Positions 33,366 through 41,973 of a stretch of DNA of 64,000 bases are shown piece by piece. The notes below the pieces were generated by a model. The model saw only the letters and a list, made by a program, of their open reading frames with translations, made no database searches and was not told where the DNA came from. This DNA is from Mycobacterium sp. 852014-50255_SCH5639931 (GTDB lineage: Bacteria > Actinomycetota > Actinomycetes > Mycobacteriales > Mycobacteriaceae): contig NZ_LZSV01000028.1 in NCBI RefSeq assembly GCF_001665605.1, positions 1-64,000 of the forward strand, written 5' to 3'. The position numbers were made by a program, and so were the translations under genes. Position 1 is the first letter of the stretch. Every line of letters begins with the position of its first letter.

Positions 33366-33734
33366 ATGATCGAGCTGCTCCCGGACGTGCCGGAGAATGT
33401 GATCGGCATCCGCGTGTCGGGCCGCCTGCGCGGTGACGAGCTGCGCGACTTCAAGCCCGAAATGGACAAGGTGCTCCAGACGGGCGAGGTCAGGATCGTC
33501 GAGGTCATCGCGTCCGACTACGAGGGATTCGGGCCGGGTGGGTTCCTCGAGGATCTCAAGCTGGGCTTCGGCACCGTCCTGCCGCACCATTCGGCGTTCA
33601 AGCGGATCGCGGTGGTCTCCGACAAGGACTGGGTCGCTCCCGTGCTGCACGCAGTGGCGTGGATGGTTCCCGGCGAGATCGCCGTGTTCGGGCTTGACGA
33701 GCTTGACCGCGCCAAGGATTGGGCGGCCGGATAG
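33366..33734 (+). CDS. STAS/SpoIIAA-like domain protein
   Basis: 122 residues. The fold pattern PENVIGIRVSGRLRGDELRDFKPEMDKVL, VRIVEVIASDYEGFGPGGFLEDLKLGFGT, FKRIAVVSDKDWVAPVLHAVAWMVPGEIAVF is that of the SpoIIAA-like (DUF3478) family, small proteins suggested to bind lipids or protein partners. AAGGAGG at 33353 supports ATG 33366. It follows a USP gene by 34 bp and converges on the next USP with a 6-bp gap. Confidence 0.82.
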   Translation: MIELLPDVPENVIGIRVSGRLRGDELRDFKPEMDKVLQTGEVRIVEVIASDYEGFGPGGFLEDLKLGFGTVLPHHSAFKRIAVVSDKDWVAPVLHAVAWMVPGEIAVFGLDELDRAKDWAAG

Positions 33735-33740
33735 CCGCCG

Positions 33741-34547
33741 TCAGTCGCGGATGACGAGCACCGAACATCCGGTGTTGCCGCCCGGATGCGGGGTGATCGG
33801 CCCGACCATGCGGGCGACCTTGTCGGCATCCTCGCTGCCCACGACCGCGAGCTGGACAGGTTCTTTTGTGCGCGTGAGGAATTCGGCAGCCCCGCGCCTC
33901 GCCGCGGCGGGTTGGACGTGCACCTGGCGATGCTCCGATACCCAGGGTCCGAGCCGCTGATCCAGCTGCTGGTAGGGAATCTCGCCGAGGCCCCACCGCC
34001 AGACGCCCATCGCCAAGATCGGTGCGTCACGAAGGCGCGCCTCGCGGAACCCGTGCTCGAGCACCGCGTCGTTGGCGTCCGACTCCTCGACGGCAACTGC
34101 GACGTATCCGCCATCCTGATCGGCGCCGTCGCGGCTGCTCCGGATGACGGCCACCGGGCAGTGTGCCTTCTTCACCAGGGTATGCGCGGTCGAGCCGAGG
34201 ACCTTGCGGGCCACCCAGCCCGTCCCCACCGAACCCACGCACACCATTGCGGCGTCGCGTGATTCGTCGATCAACGCGTCCTCCGAGGAACCGCGGACGA
34301 TGTCGCATTCGACCTTGACCGGCGTGCCCATCTCCTGCAGCGCTGCATCGGCGGCGCGCAACGACGATTGGGCGTATTCGATGTCCAAGCCGTCATCGCC
34401 CGCACCCCGTCTCGGTATGGCATGGATCAGCCGGAGCGGGATGTTGCGGCTGGCGGCCTCCGCGGCTGCCCATTTGGCCGCGTTGATCGCGGCGTCCGAG
34501 CCGTCGATACCTACCACGATCCGCTGCGACGACTGCGGATTGTTCAT
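33741..34547 (-). CDS. Universal stress protein
   Basis: 268 residues from ATG 34547, with AGGAGGA directly upstream; the frame is open to 34601. First domain IVVGIDGSDAAINAAKWAAAEA to GSTAHTLVKKAHCPVAVIRSS is canonical. The second domain is short, with PVQLAVVGSEDADKVARMVGP and the end NTGCSVLVIRD, as in the Rv2028c/Rv3134c-type USPs of the window. It is transcribed leftward, alone, from the 122-bp gap that also lies downstream of the otsB1 gene. Confidence 0.9.
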   Translation of the reverse strand: MNNPQSSQRIVVGIDGSDAAINAAKWAAAEAASRNIPLRLIHAIPRRGAGDDGLDIEYAQSSLRAADAALQEMGTPVKVECDIVRGSSEDALIDESRDAAMVCVGSVGTGWVARKVLGSTAHTLVKKAHCPVAVIRSSRDGADQDGGYVAVAVEESDANDAVLEHGFREARLRDAPILAMGVWRWGLGEIPYQQLDQRLGPWVSEHRQVHVQPAAARRGAAEFLTRTKEPVQLAVVGSEDADKVARMVGPITPHPGGNTGCSVLVIRD

Positions 34548-34628
34548 CGAGTCCTCCTCTATGACTGACCACCGGGACATCGATGGCCCGTCACTGGCCA
34601 CGTTATGGGCAGACGGCCTGGTTCAGCA

Positions 34629-34642
34629 GGGTCGTTCGACCC
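34629..34642 (-). promoter_or_regulatory. Perfect inverted repeat, possible DosR-like box before the USP gene
   Basis: GGGTCGTTCGACCC is a perfect 6-2-6 palindrome with the length and outer bases of a DosR box but a different core. It is 82 bp before ATG 34547. A second imperfect 16-bp repeat, GGGACATCGATGGCCC, lies at 34574-34589, nearer the gene. Confidence 0.4.
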
Positions 34643-34669
34643 ACGTTCGGAGGAATTGGTCACCCGGCT

Positions 34670-37600
34670 TTAGGCGACCTCGACCGTATGCCCTGGGGCC
34701 AGGTGCTGCAATCGGCCACGGCATTCCACCGCGACCGGTGCACTGTTGCCCGCCTCGGAGGTCAGCTCGGCCGCCCGTCCGCTGACCCGAAGGTGTAGCC
34801 GTTGGCCGCGATAGATGAAGGGAAACTCGATGGAGCCCAGGGCATCTGGCCATTGCGGGCTGAGGATCAGCCGGTCGTCGCGGGTTTCGAGTCCGGTGAA
34901 ACACCGTTGCAGCAGGTCGATGCTGCCGGTCATCGCGGCCAGGTGTATCCCCTCCGACGTGGTGCCGCCTTGGATGTCGACGACGTCGGAAGCCAAAACT
35001 TGTACGAAGTACTTCATGGCGTGATGCCGGTTGCCACGGGTGAGGACCCAGGCATGTACGACGGCGCTCAGGCTGGAACCGTGGGAAGTGCGTTTGATGT
35101 AGTAGTCCACGGTCTCCGGGATCTGCTCGGGCGCGAAGCGGTAACCGAGCCGGCCCAACAGACCCAGCAGCTCGTCCGACGACAGCAAGTAGAACAACAT
35201 CAGCGCATCGGCCTGCTTGGACGCCTTGTAGTTGTTCACGCTGTCGTTCTCGGCCTCGAGAATACGGTCGAGCCGCTGGATGTTGCCGTACCGCTGCCGG
35301 TACTCCTCCCAATCCAGTTCCGCCAGTTCCGCATAACCTTCGAACTGACTGATCACACCGTCGTGGAAGGGCACGAACATCCGGCGCGTCACGCGGTCCC
35401 ACCTATCGAGCTCGTCGGCCGTGAGATCCACTTTCGCCACCAGATCGAGCCGGTCCCGCAGCGGTAGCAGATCGAGCGCGTCCATCGCCCGCATGATCAC
35501 CCAGACGGCCATCACATTCGTGTATGCGTTGTTGTCGATGCCGTCGTATTCCTTGCCCGGATAACCCGAATGGAATTCGTCGGGGCCGATGACGCCGCGG
35601 ATCGTGTAACGTCCGCGAGTCTTGTCCAGTTTCGCCAGACCCGCCCAGAACCGTGCGATCTCCACCAGCATCTCGGCCCCGTAGTCAACAAGCAACTGGC
35701 GGTCGCCCGACACCTGATAGTGCTGCCAGAGGTTGTAGGCGATGGAGAGACCGACATGATGCGCACGGCCGCTCGGATCCGGATTCCACCGGCCGGACTG
35801 CGGATTGAGGTGCATTTCCTGGCTGACCTCTCGGCCGTCGCTACCCGACTGCCAGGGATACATCGCGCCGAGGTAACCCGCCACCCGCGCTGCGCGGCGG
35901 GCCTCGGGCAGCCGCCGATAGCGGTAAAGCAGCAGCGACCGGGTGACGTTCGGCATCCGTATGCCGAGGACCGGGGCCACGAATAACGCGTCCCAGAAGA
36001 CGTGACCGCGGTAGGCCTCACCGTGTAGGCCCCTCGCGGGGACGCCGGCGTCGAGGTCGGCGGTGTGCGGCGAGATCGTCTGCAGCAGGTGCACCAAGTG
36101 CAGCCGGAGGATGCGTAGCGCATCGGCGCTATCGATGCCGTCGGCCAGGCCGATGGCGCATTGTTCCCACAGCAGCGCCCACGCCCGGGCATGCTGACGA
36201 TGCAGCTCGGCGTATCGTCCGGCGGCGTCGAGGTGCAGCTGGGCGGTGCTCGCGGGCTCCGAGATGGCGCTGTCCCGGCTCGTGAAGATGGTCGCGACCT
36301 TTTCCAGCGTGACCGATTGCCCCACGGCCAGCGCGACCTGGATGTCGTGCCCGCCGCGACCGGCTTCCCGCACGATTTTGTACTGCGCAACGGCCCGAGC
36401 ATCGTCGCACCACACGGTGCTGCGCGCGGCCACCGCGATGCTGATGCGCGATTGCGATGTTTCGGTGCGCAATATCGCCGAGTCGGCTGCGGATTCGTCG
36501 ATCACGGTTGTCGCGAGGTGCGTGCTCGACAACGAACGGTAGCGCTCGACCATGGTATTGCAGACGTTGCCGTCCAGCAGCGACCGGAATTCGATGGTGC
36601 CCGACCAGTTCTCAGCAACGATCGTGCTTTGCATGGCGAGCAAGTGCGGCTGGTCCATGGACGCGAACCGTTCTTGGATCACGGTCGTGATTTGGTCAGC
36701 GCCGTCCCGGAACCGCAGGGTGCGCGTCAACGTCGCGTGTCGCAGGTTGAATGTCTGCCGGTAGTACAACAATTCGGTGTCGTCAATGTGAAACCACTGC
36801 CCGCCGTTGATCCGAAACGTCAGCGAGAGCCAGTTGGGGAGGTTGACCAGGCTTTCGTTCTCGATGGTCCGGCCGGCGACGCGATCGACCAGCGTGTTGT
36901 AGACGCCGGCCACATACGTCCCAGGGTAATGCGCCTCGGCTGCTGTCGCCTCCGGGGCGCAGCCACGGGTGACGACGTAGCCGTTACCGACGGCGCACAG
37001 CGTTTCGCGCAGTCGCTCGTAATCGGGGTCATATCCCTCGTAAACGAGCTCCCACGGATCGCTGGGCTCGGCCGCCACGCGTAGATCGTTGGCCAGGCGC
37101 CGGACGAAATCACACACCGCGGACGGATCCGCCAGGCTGAACAGCGCGGCGCATGGGCGATCCCAGTCCTCGTTGTGCCGCAACGCAATTCCGACGCCGT
37201 CGAATTGGACCGCGTCGAAGGCGTCCTCGTCGGCAAGGTCTTCGCCGACATAGATCGGTAGCACGGTGCCGCTCCCCGTTCCCTCGATGTGTTCGAGGAT
37301 CCAGGTGAGCGTCCTGCCCTTGTCCCAATCGAGGCTGGGCCGAAGTTCGATGACTTTGCGCCCCGCCGTGACCCGCAGGCCCTGGGATCGGCCGAGCTTG
37401 CGTGTCGTCGCGATCACGCGGTCGACCTGTTCGGGGTCGACGTTGCGGTAGTGAATCGCGACCCCAAAGCGCTTGTGTTCCACACGGATTCCGGGTAATT
37501 CGCCGAGCAGCTCCGCTAGTCGGTGGGCCGCACGCGTCAGGGCTGCGGTGGCACCGACGGCTGCGGCGTTCTCGTGGTGGGTGCCGTCCGGTGCCACGAG

Positions 37601-38344
37601 CTCGAAGCCGTGACTGCCCGCGTACCAGATTCCGTCGACGTTCACGCGTTCACGAAGATCGCCCAGATCGCGTCCGCTTATCACCGCGACCGGGCACTGG
37701 GTCGCCAGCGCGCGCAGTGCTTCGGCTGCGCCCTCGACCAGGGTGGCGGCCTCCGGCTCGGCGACGGTCTCGGACAGCGTGCCGTCGAAGTCGAGGAACA
37801 CCGCCGGGCGCCGGCTGGCCACCAGTTCCTTCAACTGGCTGTAGACCTGCATCGCGTCGGCGATGGTCGACAAGGGTTTGCCGCCGGGCTGCACCGAGAC
37901 CTCGGCAAGATCGCCGACGACGATGTCCGCCCCGCGGGACAGCAATTCGCCGGCTCCTCCGTTGCGCTCCAGACCGATGACGAGGCCGAAGCCGGCATCC
38001 CGGCCGGCCGCGATTCCCGCGTCGCTGCAGTCGATGAGGACGCAACGGCCCGGCCGCACGCCCAGGCGCGTCACGGTCATGGTCAGCGCCGCATCGGCGC
38101 GCTCGCCGGCGCCGTCGGCGCAGACGACTTCCTCGACCCCCGCGGCGCGCAGCACGGCTTCGCAGTCCCGGGTGGACGAATAGGCGGCGGTGGCGACGCC
38201 GACGTTGCGCACTCGCTGCAAAAATCTGGCGGTCGAACCGCGGGCTTCTTCCACCCCCGGTGCCGGCTCCACGACAACACAGTCGAGCCCGAGAATCACC
38301 GCGTCGTGGTAGCGCCTATCGACCGTGACAGGCGATTCGGTCAC
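34670..38344 (-). CDS. otsB1: HAD / trehalose-6-phosphate phosphatase / GH65 fusion, OtsB1 (Rv2006)-like
   Basis: 1224 residues from GTG 38344. Residues 1-160 form a HAD-like domain whose first catalytic Asp seems lost (GLDCVVV instead of DxDGV). Residues ~175-420 are an OtsB-type trehalose-6-phosphate phosphatase with DFDGTLSE near 185 and GSHGFELVAPDG. From ~440 to the end runs a GH65 disaccharide phosphorylase with the catalytic acid Glu923 in IGPDEFHSGYPG and the phosphate-binding KQADALMLFYLL, RTSHGSSLS motifs. Rv2006 of the DosR regulon has this layout. Expected reactions are trehalose-6-P dephosphorylation and phosphorolysis of an alpha-glucoside, which is not proven for the mycobacterial enzyme. 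It is divergent from the Rv2005c-like USP, sharing tandem DosR boxes. Confidence 0.92.
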   Translation of the reverse strand: MTESPVTVDRRYHDAVILGLDCVVVEPAPGVEEARGSTARFLQRVRNVGVATAAYSSTRDCEAVLRAAGVEEVVCADGAGERADAALTMTVTRLGVRPGRCVLIDCSDAGIAAGRDAGFGLVIGLERNGGAGELLSRGADIVVGDLAEVSVQPGGKPLSTIADAMQVYSQLKELVASRRPAVFLDFDGTLSETVAEPEAATLVEGAAEALRALATQCPVAVISGRDLGDLRERVNVDGIWYAGSHGFELVAPDGTHHENAAAVGATAALTRAAHRLAELLGELPGIRVEHKRFGVAIHYRNVDPEQVDRVIATTRKLGRSQGLRVTAGRKVIELRPSLDWDKGRTLTWILEHIEGTGSGTVLPIYVGEDLADEDAFDAVQFDGVGIALRHNEDWDRPCAALFSLADPSAVCDFVRRLANDLRVAAEPSDPWELVYEGYDPDYERLRETLCAVGNGYVVTRGCAPEATAAEAHYPGTYVAGVYNTLVDRVAGRTIENESLVNLPNWLSLTFRINGGQWFHIDDTELLYYRQTFNLRHATLTRTLRFRDGADQITTVIQERFASMDQPHLLAMQSTIVAENWSGTIEFRSLLDGNVCNTMVERYRSLSSTHLATTVIDESAADSAILRTETSQSRISIAVAARSTVWCDDARAVAQYKIVREAGRGGHDIQVALAVGQSVTLEKVATIFTSRDSAISEPASTAQLHLDAAGRYAELHRQHARAWALLWEQCAIGLADGIDSADALRILRLHLVHLLQTISPHTADLDAGVPARGLHGEAYRGHVFWDALFVAPVLGIRMPNVTRSLLLYRYRRLPEARRAARVAGYLGAMYPWQSGSDGREVSQEMHLNPQSGRWNPDPSGRAHHVGLSIAYNLWQHYQVSGDRQLLVDYGAEMLVEIARFWAGLAKLDKTRGRYTIRGVIGPDEFHSGYPGKEYDGIDNNAYTNVMAVWVIMRAMDALDLLPLRDRLDLVAKVDLTADELDRWDRVTRRMFVPFHDGVISQFEGYAELAELDWEEYRQRYGNIQRLDRILEAENDSVNNYKASKQADALMLFYLLSSDELLGLLGRLGYRFAPEQIPETVDYYIKRTSHGSSLSAVVHAWVLTRGNRHHAMKYFVQVLASDVVDIQGGTTSEGIHLAAMTGSIDLLQRCFTGLETRDDRLILSPQWPDALGSIEFPFIYRGQRLHLRVSGRAAELTSEAGNSAPVAVECRGRLQHLAPGHTVEVA

Positions 38345-38396
38345 CTCTGTGACGATGCCACAGCACCGGCGCTGGTCAAGGCCCACGGGTGCAAGG

Positions 38397-38432
38397 GGGC
38401 CTCATGGCCATGCGGTTGGTGACTAAAGCCTC
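38397..38432. promoter_or_regulatory. Tandem DosR boxes, divergent otsB1 / USP promoter
   Basis: GGGCCTCATGGCCA at 38397-38410 and GTGACTAAAGCCTC at 38419-38432 are 22 bp apart and nearly equidistant (about 53 bp) from the two starts at 38344 and 38487. Confidence 0.62.
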
Positions 38433-38486
38433 ATGATCGACGGCCGTTCCCGCCATAGCGTTTTGGGCGAGGAGAGGGAGAACATC

Positions 38487-39374
38487 ATGTCCGTACTCGC
38501 AAACCGCCATGGCATCGTCGTTGGAATCGACGGATCGCCGGCCTCGAACGCCGCCGTCTGTTGGGCGGCCCGTGACGCGGCGATGCGACACGTCCCGCTG
38601 ACCGTGGTCCACATGGTGAACGCGATGGTGCCGATGTATCCGGCCCTGCCACTGTCGACCGGCGTGGCGGTGTGGCAGGAGGAGCAAGGCCGGGAGGTCC
38701 TCGAGCAGGCGGTCAAGATCGCCGAAGAGGCCGTCACCACGGACCGCAAGGTTGACTTCCGAAGCGAGCTGAGGTGCGCGCCCCCGGTGCCCACGTTGGT
38801 CGAGATGTCCAAAGAGGCCGAGATGGTCGTCGTCGGCAGCAACGGACGCGGGGCGATGAGCAGGCTGCTGTTGGGTTCGGTGAGCAGCAGCGTGGTCCGC
38901 AGCGCGCGCTGCCCGGTCGCAGTCATCCGCGACGAAGACCCGCTCATGCCACACCCCCAGCAAGCCCCGGTGCTCGTGGGCATCGACGGCTCACCCGCAT
39001 CGGACGTTGCGGTGGCCGTCGCTTTCGACGAGGCGTCGCGACGTGGTGTCGAGCTGACGGCGCTGCACGCCTGGAGTGACGTCGACGTCTTCGAACTGCC
39101 AGGAGTGGATTGGTCGGCGGTGAAGGCGGAAGCCGAGCGGAGCCTGGCCGAACAACTGGCCGGCTGGCAGGAACGCTATCCCGACGTGACCGTGAACCGG
39201 GTCGTCGTTTCCGACCGGCCGGCCCGCCAGCTCATCGAACAGTCGGAATCCGCCCAACTCGTCGTCGTGGGCAGCCACGGCCGCGGCGGCCTGTCCGGCA
39301 TGTTGCTGGGCTCGGTCAGCAACGCCGTGGTCCATTCGGTCCGGATGCCGGTGATCGTCGCGCGGCCGTCCTAA
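38487..39374 (+). CDS. Tandem universal stress protein, Rv2005c-like
   Basis: 295 residues with two complete USP domains. HGIVVGIDGSPASNAAVCWAARDAAMR and MVVVGSNGRGAMSRLLLGSVSSSVV in domain 1, and VLVGIDGSPASDVAVAVAFDEASRRGVELTALHAWSDVDV and VVVGSHGRGGLSGMLLGSVSNAV in domain 2, follow Rv2005c closely as I recall it. Both ATP loops look intact. ATG 38487 has GGAGAGGGAG upstream. It is 15 bp before the Rv2004c-like gene, the same pairing as in M. tuberculosis. Confidence 0.94.
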   Translation: MSVLANRHGIVVGIDGSPASNAAVCWAARDAAMRHVPLTVVHMVNAMVPMYPALPLSTGVAVWQEEQGREVLEQAVKIAEEAVTTDRKVDFRSELRCAPPVPTLVEMSKEAEMVVVGSNGRGAMSRLLLGSVSSSVVRSARCPVAVIRDEDPLMPHPQQAPVLVGIDGSPASDVAVAVAFDEASRRGVELTALHAWSDVDVFELPGVDWSAVKAEAERSLAEQLAGWQERYPDVTVNRVVVSDRPARQLIEQSESAQLVVVGSHGRGGLSGMLLGSVSNAVVHSVRMPVIVARPS

Positions 39375-39389
39375 GGCCGCGCCGCCGCC

Positions 39390-40850
39390 GTGCCCTATCT
39401 CGATCTGCACGAAACCCACACGGGTGTCGTCATTCTCGCCGGCGCCCGCGCATACAAGGCCAAGAAGCCGGTGCTGACCGACTTTCTCGACTTCCGCACG
39501 CCGCAGCAGCGCGAGCACGCCTGCCGCCGGGAGGTCGAGCTCAACAGCCGGCTCTCGCCCGAGAGCTATCTCGGCGTCGCCCACCTCACCGACCCGCTCG
39601 GCGGCCCGGCCGAACCGGTCGTGGTCATGCGGCGCTACCGCGACGAGGACCGCCTCGCGCACCTGGTGGCCCACGACACCGCAGAGTCCGTCCACCGCGT
39701 GCTGGACGCGGTTGCGGCCGTGTTGGTCCGCTTCCACGAACGCGCCGAGCGCGGCGAGCGGATCGACGCCCAGGGCGAGTCCGCCGCGATCGAGTGGCGC
39801 TGGCGCGAGAACCTGTCCGAATTGGAACGGTATGCGAACCAATCGATTCCGGGCATAGCCGAAAGGGAAGTAGCTCATGTACAGCGCCTGGCGGCCCAGT
39901 TCGTCGCCGGGCGCGCGGGGCTGTTCGCGCGGCGTATTCGCGACGGGCGCATCGTCGACGGGCACGGCGACCTGCTCGCCGACGACATCTTCTGGGTCGG
40001 CGGCACCCCAGCGCTGCTGGACTGCCTGGAGTTTGACGACCGGCTGCGCCACGTCGACTGCATCGACGACGCCGCCTTCCTCGCGATGGACCTGGAGTTC
40101 CTGGGCCGCAAGGACTTCGGCGACTACTTCCTGCAGCGTTACGCCGAGCACGCGGGTTGGGCGGCGCCGCCGGCGCTGTCCGACTTCTACATCGCCTACC
40201 GGGCCGCGGTGCGGGCGAAGGTGGACTGCGTCCGGGTTTCACAGGGCAGCCCGGGCGCGTCCGTCGACGCCGCCCGCCACCTGGCCATCGCCACCCGGCA
40301 CCTGCAGAGCGGCACCGTTCGGCTTGCGCTCGTCGGCGGCAACCCGGGCACCGGGAAGTCCACCGTGGCCCGCGGGTTGGCTGAATCGTTTGGGGCGCAG
40401 CTCATTTCCACCGACGACGTGCGCCGAGAGCTTCGGGACTCGGGCGACATCGCCGGGGAGCCCGGGGTGCTGAACGCCGGGCTCTACAGCCCCGACCAGG
40501 TCGCGGTGGTCTACGAGACCACCCTCCGCCGCGCGCGGCAGTTGCTGGGCGAGGGGCACTCGGTGATCCTCGACGGCACCTGGCGCGATCCGCGGACGCG
40601 CGACCAGGCTCACCGACTGGCCACCGAGACGCACTCGGCGCTCGTCGAATTCGTGTGCTCGGCGACGGCCGACGTGGCGGCCGACCGGATCAAGACCAGG
40701 CCCGCGGGCAATTCGGAGGTGACCCCGGAGATCGCCGCCGCCCTGGCCGCCGGGCACGCCGACTGGGACGGCGCGCACCGGATCGACACCTCCCGCAGCC
40801 CGGACCTCGTCGCTCGCGAGGCGCACGACCTCTGGGGGCGCGCGACGTAA
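39390..40850 (+). CDS. Aminoglycoside phosphotransferase-like / P-loop kinase fusion, Rv2004c-like
   Basis: 486 residues from GTG 39390. The N-terminal ~300 residues are an APH-like kinase fold with IVDGHGDLLADDIFW and LLDCLEFDDRLRHVD as the catalytic and metal-binding segments. From residue 310 a second, AAA-type P-loop kinase domain has LVGGNPGTGKSTVARG (Lys323) and ISTDDVRRELRD. Rv2004c, a DosR-regulon gene, has the same two-part architecture. Function is unknown; phosphorylation of a small molecule is likely. It follows the Rv2005c-like USP by 15 bp and has no promoter of its own that I can see. Confidence 0.9.
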   Translation: MPYLDLHETHTGVVILAGARAYKAKKPVLTDFLDFRTPQQREHACRREVELNSRLSPESYLGVAHLTDPLGGPAEPVVVMRRYRDEDRLAHLVAHDTAESVHRVLDAVAAVLVRFHERAERGERIDAQGESAAIEWRWRENLSELERYANQSIPGIAEREVAHVQRLAAQFVAGRAGLFARRIRDGRIVDGHGDLLADDIFWVGGTPALLDCLEFDDRLRHVDCIDDAAFLAMDLEFLGRKDFGDYFLQRYAEHAGWAAPPALSDFYIAYRAAVRAKVDCVRVSQGSPGASVDAARHLAIATRHLQSGTVRLALVGGNPGTGKSTVARGLAESFGAQLISTDDVRRELRDSGDIAGEPGVLNAGLYSPDQVAVVYETTLRRARQLLGEGHSVILDGTWRDPRTRDQAHRLATETHSALVEFVCSATADVAADRIKTRPAGNSEVTPEIAAALAAGHADWDGAHRIDTSRSPDLVAREAHDLWGRAT

Positions 40851-40862
40851 CAGCCCTCAGGA

Positions 40863-40898
40863 GGTTCCAACGTCCCGGCCGTCGGGGACCAACGGCCC
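40863..40898 (+). promoter_or_regulatory. Tandem DosR boxes before the fourth Acg gene
   Basis: GGTTCCAACGTCCC at 40863-40876 and GGGACCAACGGCCC at 40885-40898 are 22 bp apart. The second is among the better matches in the window. Confidence 0.66.
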
Positions 40899-40958
40899 TG
40901 CCCGCACCCGCCGCACGGGGCATACAGTTTGCCTCACGAAATCGACGAAATGGTGGAG

Positions 40959-41948
40959 ATGGACGCGAAAGTGCCGACCGCGAAGGTCATCCGGGACGCG
41001 GTGACGCTCGCGTGCCGCGCGCCTTCGCTGCACAACAGCCAGCCCTGGCGGTGGGTGGCCGACGGCACGAAGCTGCACCTGTGGGCCGACCCGCGCCACT
41101 CGATGCACGCCACCGACCACACCGGCCGGGAGCTGATCCTGAGCTGCGGCGCCGTCCTCGACCACCTGCGGGTCGCCATGGCCGCCGCGGGCTGGGAAAG
41201 CGTCACCGAACGTTTTCCCACCGAGGGCAGACCGGATCACCTCGCGAGTGTGGGCTTTTTGCCGGTGGAGAACGTGACGGCGCAGTGCCGGCTGCGAGCC
41301 GACGCGATCCTTCGCCGCCGCACCGACCGGCTGCCCCTGGGCGCACCGACCGCGTGGCCCACGCTGCATTCGGCCCTGAGCCGCGCAGTGACCCCCTACG
41401 ACGTGTCGCTGGACGTGGTCGACGACGACGAGCGGCCGCGGCTGGCCGAGGCGTCGCGGCTCACCGAGCAGTTGCGCCGAAGCGATACGTCCTACCTGAC
41501 CGAACTGCGTTGGTGGACATCGCCCTTCGAAGCGAACGCCGACCACGTGCCCGAAAGCGCCCTGGTGTCCAGTTCCGAGGCCGCGCGCGTCGACATCGCC
41601 CGCGCGTTCCCCCCGGCGGGCGGTGGCCGCCGCCGCGCCGCGATCGACCAGGACCACTCCAAGATCGTGGTCCTGTCCACCCATCACGACGATGCGCCGG
41701 CCGAAGTGCTGCGCTGCGGTGAGGCGCTGTCGGCGGTGCTGCTCGAATGCACTTTGGCCGGCATGGCCACCTGCACGCTGACCCACATGACGGAGATGTC
41801 GCTGAGCCGCGACATCATCAGGCAGGTCACCGGCGGCTCCGGCCAGCCGCAGCTGCTGATCCGGGTCGGCCGGTCACCGGCCAAGGACCCACACACGAAA
41901 CCCACCACCCGGCGTCCGGTGACCGAAGTCCTCGAGATGCGTGGGTGA
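40959..41948 (+). CDS. Nitroreductase-like Acg-family protein
   Basis: 329 residues from ATG 40959, chosen because the distance to LACRAPSLHNSQPWRWVADG equals that in Rv2032 and in the paralogue at 22868; TTG 40929 and ATG 40950 are in-frame alternatives. Other landmarks are ATDHTGRELILSCGAVLDHL, ILRRRTDRLPLG, YLTELRWWTSPF and TTRRPVTEVLEMRG. It lies 25 bp before the first KAS III gene, so Acg and the two thiolase-fold genes are probably one operon behind tandem DosR boxes. FMN binding is expected; a reaction is not established. Confidence 0.92.
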   Translation: MDAKVPTAKVIRDAVTLACRAPSLHNSQPWRWVADGTKLHLWADPRHSMHATDHTGRELILSCGAVLDHLRVAMAAAGWESVTERFPTEGRPDHLASVGFLPVENVTAQCRLRADAILRRRTDRLPLGAPTAWPTLHSALSRAVTPYDVSLDVVDDDERPRLAEASRLTEQLRRSDTSYLTELRWWTSPFEANADHVPESALVSSSEAARVDIARAFPPAGGGRRRAAIDQDHSKIVVLSTHHDDAPAEVLRCGEALSAVLLECTLAGMATCTLTHMTEMSLSRDIIRQVTGGSGQPQLLIRVGRSPAKDPHTKPTTRRPVTEVLEMRG

Positions 41949-41973
41949 CCGACATGCCAAGGAGGTGCCATCG

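Noticed and set aside
34574..34589. GGGACATCGATGGCCC as a DosR box
   Set aside because: The half-sites are two bases too far apart for the 14-bp DosR box; mentioned only as a nearby dyad.
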